The notes under the pieces: generated by a model | Seen by the model: only the letters and a program-made list of their open reading frames with translations | Told to the model about the DNA's origin: nothing | The model's database searches: none | Position numbers and translations under genes: made by a program | Shown: positions 5,599 to 8,123 of the stretch, one piece after another | Numbering within the stretch: position 1 is the stretch's first letter | Layout: the number at the start of each line of letters is the position of its first letter | Source of the DNA: JAPLYB01 sp964481435 | GTDB lineage: Archaea > Nanobdellota > Nanobdellia > Pacearchaeales > UBA284 | Reading direction: 5' to 3' | DNA: 8,123 nucleotides | Assembly (NCBI GenBank): GCA_964481435.1 | Contig: CAYZTH010000028.1 | Coordinates: 1-8,123 of the forward strand

Positions 5599-7913
5599 AG
5601 ATGAAAAAATGTCTTTATCTTTTATTGATGGGGATTATGTTTATTATGATTATTGCCCAAATCATTCAAGTTCAGGCTACTGCGAATGTTGCAAAGCTAT
5701 ATTGTGATAAGCTTGGAGAGCAGTTCGGAAACTATCGTTATCAAATACAGGAAGAAGGGGCGGGCCAGAGGGGAATTTGTGTCCTGCCGAATAGCCAGCA
5801 GGTTGATGCTTGGGACTTTTTTACAGGCAAGGTGGCTGTAGAGTATTCATACTGCGCTAGAAAAGGGTATGAAAGCAAGAGCCAACCTGGAGGAATTTTT
5901 TCATCAGACCAGCAAGTGTGTATAGTCAAGGATATCGATTTTTTACCCGGGGTTGACGTTCCTGTTGTGGACCTGGTGGATTTGAAATATAAAGAGCAGG
6001 AAGTCATCGGTACTCCGCCAGGTATAACTGGACAAACGCCTGCCCCTACAGGTGGCTTGCCAGAATACAGATATCAGGACTTTTCAAATTGGGATTGGAG
6101 AAATCCACCTGTCTCAACAAAATGGGCCAAGAACAAGTATCCTTTTTTTGATGAAATAAATGGTTGGCTTACTACTATAAAGGACCAGAGCTCGTGCATG
6201 GCTTGCTGGTCTTTTGGAACACTCGGTTCAATAGAGTCTAAATATAAGATAAATTCAAATAATCCCCTCCTTGACCCCGACCTTTCTGAACAGTACCTTG
6301 TATCGGACTGTTGCACAGAGTGTGGAAATTGTAATGGGGGGTCTAGATATTCTTCGTTCGATTATTTAATGAGATATGGGATCTCTGATGAACAGTGCTT
6401 CCCGTATAAAAATCTTAATTATGGGTGTGTTCCTTGTACAGATCAGGTATCTCGTCTCTGGAAAATAGATGATTATGTTGTTAATCAATATGCTGGAGTC
6501 AGTGACGTAAAGCAGAAAATCATTGATAATGGGCCGGTTACAATCATAATGAATTGGGGAGGTACTTGGGATGATAATTGTGTCTATAAATGCAACGGCA
6601 ATGAAAATGAAGGGACTCACATTGTTGTGCTTGCAGGATATAAGGATACTGGTGATGTAAATACTGGATACTGGATAGCTAAGAATAGTTTTGGGTTAAA
6701 TTGGCCAGGTAGATGTAATATAGGGGATGGATATTTCAAACTTGGTTTTGATACGTGTAGTGTTGGAGCTACACTCTATCCTAAAAAAGTAATTGCCCCT
6801 GATTTCAAGCCAAGCATTGTGCTGAACAGCCCAGCGAATGGATTTTTAGGACAGGATCCAGTTGTTAATTTTGGTTTTACAGTTTATACTAAGATACCAA
6901 ATGGTCGGGCTAAGTGCTATCTTTGGGTGGATGGTACTCAGAGAAAGTACTTAATTGTAAATGATGGGAAACCATCTACTATAAGTGATAGATTTGATAT
7001 GGGAAAACATTCATGGAAGATTGAATGCTGGGAAGAGAAGATGGGAATAAATGCAAGTTCTGAAACTAGAAACTTTGAACTAAAGTTCCAGGGTAATGAT
7101 GAAGAGAAAAAGACCTATGTTTATCTGACTGAACCCTATGATAATTATTCAAGCAATGGGAGTGTAACCTTGGGTTGTGAAGCCTATGATTCAAGAAAGA
7201 TAAACAATCTAAGTCTGTATATCAACATAAGCGGTTGGACACTTATAATTACCAATAACCTATGCGAACAAAATTGTTATTTAGAGTATTCCGGATTATT
7301 TCAACAAAGCAGCTATAAGTGGAACTGCTTAGTTGATGGAAGTAATAAGATATGGGCGAGAGATAATTTTACTTTCAATATCCTTCCTAGGCCTGGAAAT
7401 GAGTCTGGTCCTAGTGGCCCTGGTGGGCAAATTGTTAATGATCCTGTGGAATTTAATGGCGGTTTAGGTCTTGATTTTAAAACCAGTCTTGGGGCATGCT
7501 CGAAATCAAGCAAACGATGTTGGTCTACAAGTGTGTTGCAGCAGTGCATGGGAGGGAAGTGGGGAAATCTTCAATTTTGTGCTTATGGGTGCGATCCTTA
7601 TCTTTTGAGATGCAAAAGTTGTAGAGAGGGCGAGAGAAGATGTTCAGAAGATAGTGTTAATGTAATGGTCTGTTCTCAGGGTTCATGGAAAACACAATTA
7701 TGCGCCCAAGGATGTGATGGCAGTGAGTGCATATCTGGTAGCCAGGAATCAAGTGAAGGAGACACAAGTGGAGGTATCTATTTAATCTTTGGGGGTATTT
7801 TAATTGTCTTTATTGCTCTGCTTGTGGTTATTATCCTTTTGGCCAGGCGCAGAAACAATGCATACGCAGACAGAAATAGTAAATTTATGAAAATGATAAA
7901 AGATGAAATATAA
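5595..7913 (+). CDS. Membrane-anchored papain-family (C1A) cysteine protease with DUF333-like N-domain
   Basis: 772 residues. Signal peptide about 1-30 (ends ATA). Residues 33-92 resemble DUF333 (AKLYCDKLG, GICVLPNS, then a W-D-F-F-T-G motif), with a Cys pair at 87 and 110. The catalytic domain (about 160-396) starts at DWR (167-169) and has the full set: oxyanion Gln198, nucleophile Cys204 in SSCMACWSFG, LSEQYLVSDCC with CNGGS, His342 in GTHIVVLAGY and Asn364 in KNSFG. Two Ig-like domains follow (about 402-502 and 509-597), then a Gly/Pro linker, two Cys-rich repeats of six Cys each (635-673, 676-712), a membrane span (about 727-749) and a basic tail. It should cut proteins or peptides outside the cell while tethered to it. 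No I29 inhibitor prodomain is seen, so the 31-160 region may be the propeptide. AAGGGGA before the ATG is its ribosome site; ATG 5601 is an alternative start. Confidence 0.95.
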   Translation: MKMKKCLYLLLMGIMFIMIIAQIIQVQATANVAKLYCDKLGEQFGNYRYQIQEEGAGQRGICVLPNSQQVDAWDFFTGKVAVEYSYCARKGYESKSQPGGIFSSDQQVCIVKDIDFLPGVDVPVVDLVDLKYKEQEVIGTPPGITGQTPAPTGGLPEYRYQDFSNWDWRNPPVSTKWAKNKYPFFDEINGWLTTIKDQSSCMACWSFGTLGSIESKYKINSNNPLLDPDLSEQYLVSDCCTECGNCNGGSRYSSFDYLMRYGISDEQCFPYKNLNYGCVPCTDQVSRLWKIDDYVVNQYAGVSDVKQKIIDNGPVTIIMNWGGTWDDNCVYKCNGNENEGTHIVVLAGYKDTGDVNTGYWIAKNSFGLNWPGRCNIGDGYFKLGFDTCSVGATLYPKKVIAPDFKPSIVLNSPANGFLGQDPVVNFGFTVYTKIPNGRAKCYLWVDGTQRKYLIVNDGKPSTISDRFDMGKHSWKIECWEEKMGINASSETRNFELKFQGNDEEKKTYVYLTEPYDNYSSNGSVTLGCEAYDSRKINNLSLYINISGWTLIITNNLCEQNCYLEYSGLFQQSSYKWNCLVDGSNKIWARDNFTFNILPRPGNESGPSGPGGQIVNDPVEFNGGLGLDFKTSLGACSKSSKRCWSTSVLQQCMGGKWGNLQFCAYGCDPYLLRCKSCREGERRCSEDSVNVMVCSQGSWKTQLCAQGCDGSECISGSQESSEGDTSGGIYLIFGGILIVFIALLVVIILLARRRNNAYADRNSKFMKMIKDEI

Positions 7914-8123
7914 GGTAAACAAAATATTTGCTTTTTTAGTAATCGTGTTAATTTCAATTATGTTTCTAACATCGGTCTCTTTTGGAGAAAATAACAAAGC
8001 CCATAGGGTGGATTCTGGTTCGTCTATTAAAGAGGGGAATCGAGGCATCATATACAATCTGAATGATTTCATTGAAAAGGAGGATAGGGGCGGTAGTCCT
8101 GGTTCAAAGTCCATGAATCTTAA
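7903..8123 (+). CDS. Secreted protein of unknown family, 3' end outside window
   Basis: 73 residues are visible and the frame is still open at the window end. The ATG at 7903 lies inside the last codons of the protease gene (11 nt overlap, different frame), so the two are almost certainly in one operon. Residues 1-28 form a signal peptide: a basic start (MKYKVNK), a hydrophobic core (IFAFLVIVLISIMFLTSV) and a likely cut after SFG. The visible mature part is polar, Gly/Ser/Lys-rich and without a recognisable domain; it has no Cys. It could be a substrate, inhibitor or partner of the protease, or another surface protein; the sequence does not decide. Confidence 0.8.
   Translation, partial: MKYKVNKIFAFLVIVLISIMFLTSVSFGENNKAHRVDSGSSIKEGNRGIIYNLNDFIEKEDRGGSPGSKSMNL

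Overview
The window looks archaeal, most likely an AT-rich uncultivated lineage such as a DPANN group (the lineage is inference). The evidence is promoter-like TTTATAA boxes, two of which sit exactly 25.5 nt (box centre to A of ATG) upstream of start codons as in leaderless archaeal genes, Shine-Dalgarno-type sites (GGAGGT, AGGGGAG) before other genes, and secreted proteins built as N-terminal ectodomain, C-terminal membrane anchor and short basic tail. There are no tRNA or rRNA genes, CRISPR arrays or insertion sequences. Coding density is high.

Layout. Positions 2-4037 hold four plus-strand genes: the 3' part of a glycosylation-sequon-rich surface protein (2-979), a MoxR-type AAA+ ATPase (1061-2041), a cytoplasmic DUF58 protein with a MIDAS motif (2096-3031) and a membrane-anchored BatA-like VWA protein (3114-4037). 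A strong hairpin (3017-3056) overlaps the DUF58 stop, and a TATA-like box follows it, so the VWA gene probably has its own promoter. Positions 4088-5213 hold two minus-strand genes: an unrecognised 132-residue protein (4088-4486) with a clear leaderless promoter, and a signal peptide/TM protein whose cytoplasmic domain resembles DUF4129 (4551-5213). After a divergent intergenic region with a promoter, a dyad of ACTATG half-sites and a tiny leaderless ORF, a plus-strand operon begins. It encodes a 57-residue AbrB-like protein (5425-5598), a 772-residue membrane-anchored papain-family protease overlapping it by ATGA (5595-7913), and the start of another secreted protein overlapping the protease by 11 nt (7903-end).

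Working together. MoxR, DUF58, VWA and DUF4129-type membrane proteins recur together in Bat/MoxR and transglutaminase-type (TgpA) clusters, thought to assemble or mature envelope proteins. Here the transglutaminase is absent, and the neighbouring cysteine enzyme is a papain-family protease tethered to the outer face of the membrane. The inference is a MoxR-powered cell-surface maturation or proteolysis module, with an AbrB-like protein as a candidate switch for the protease operon.
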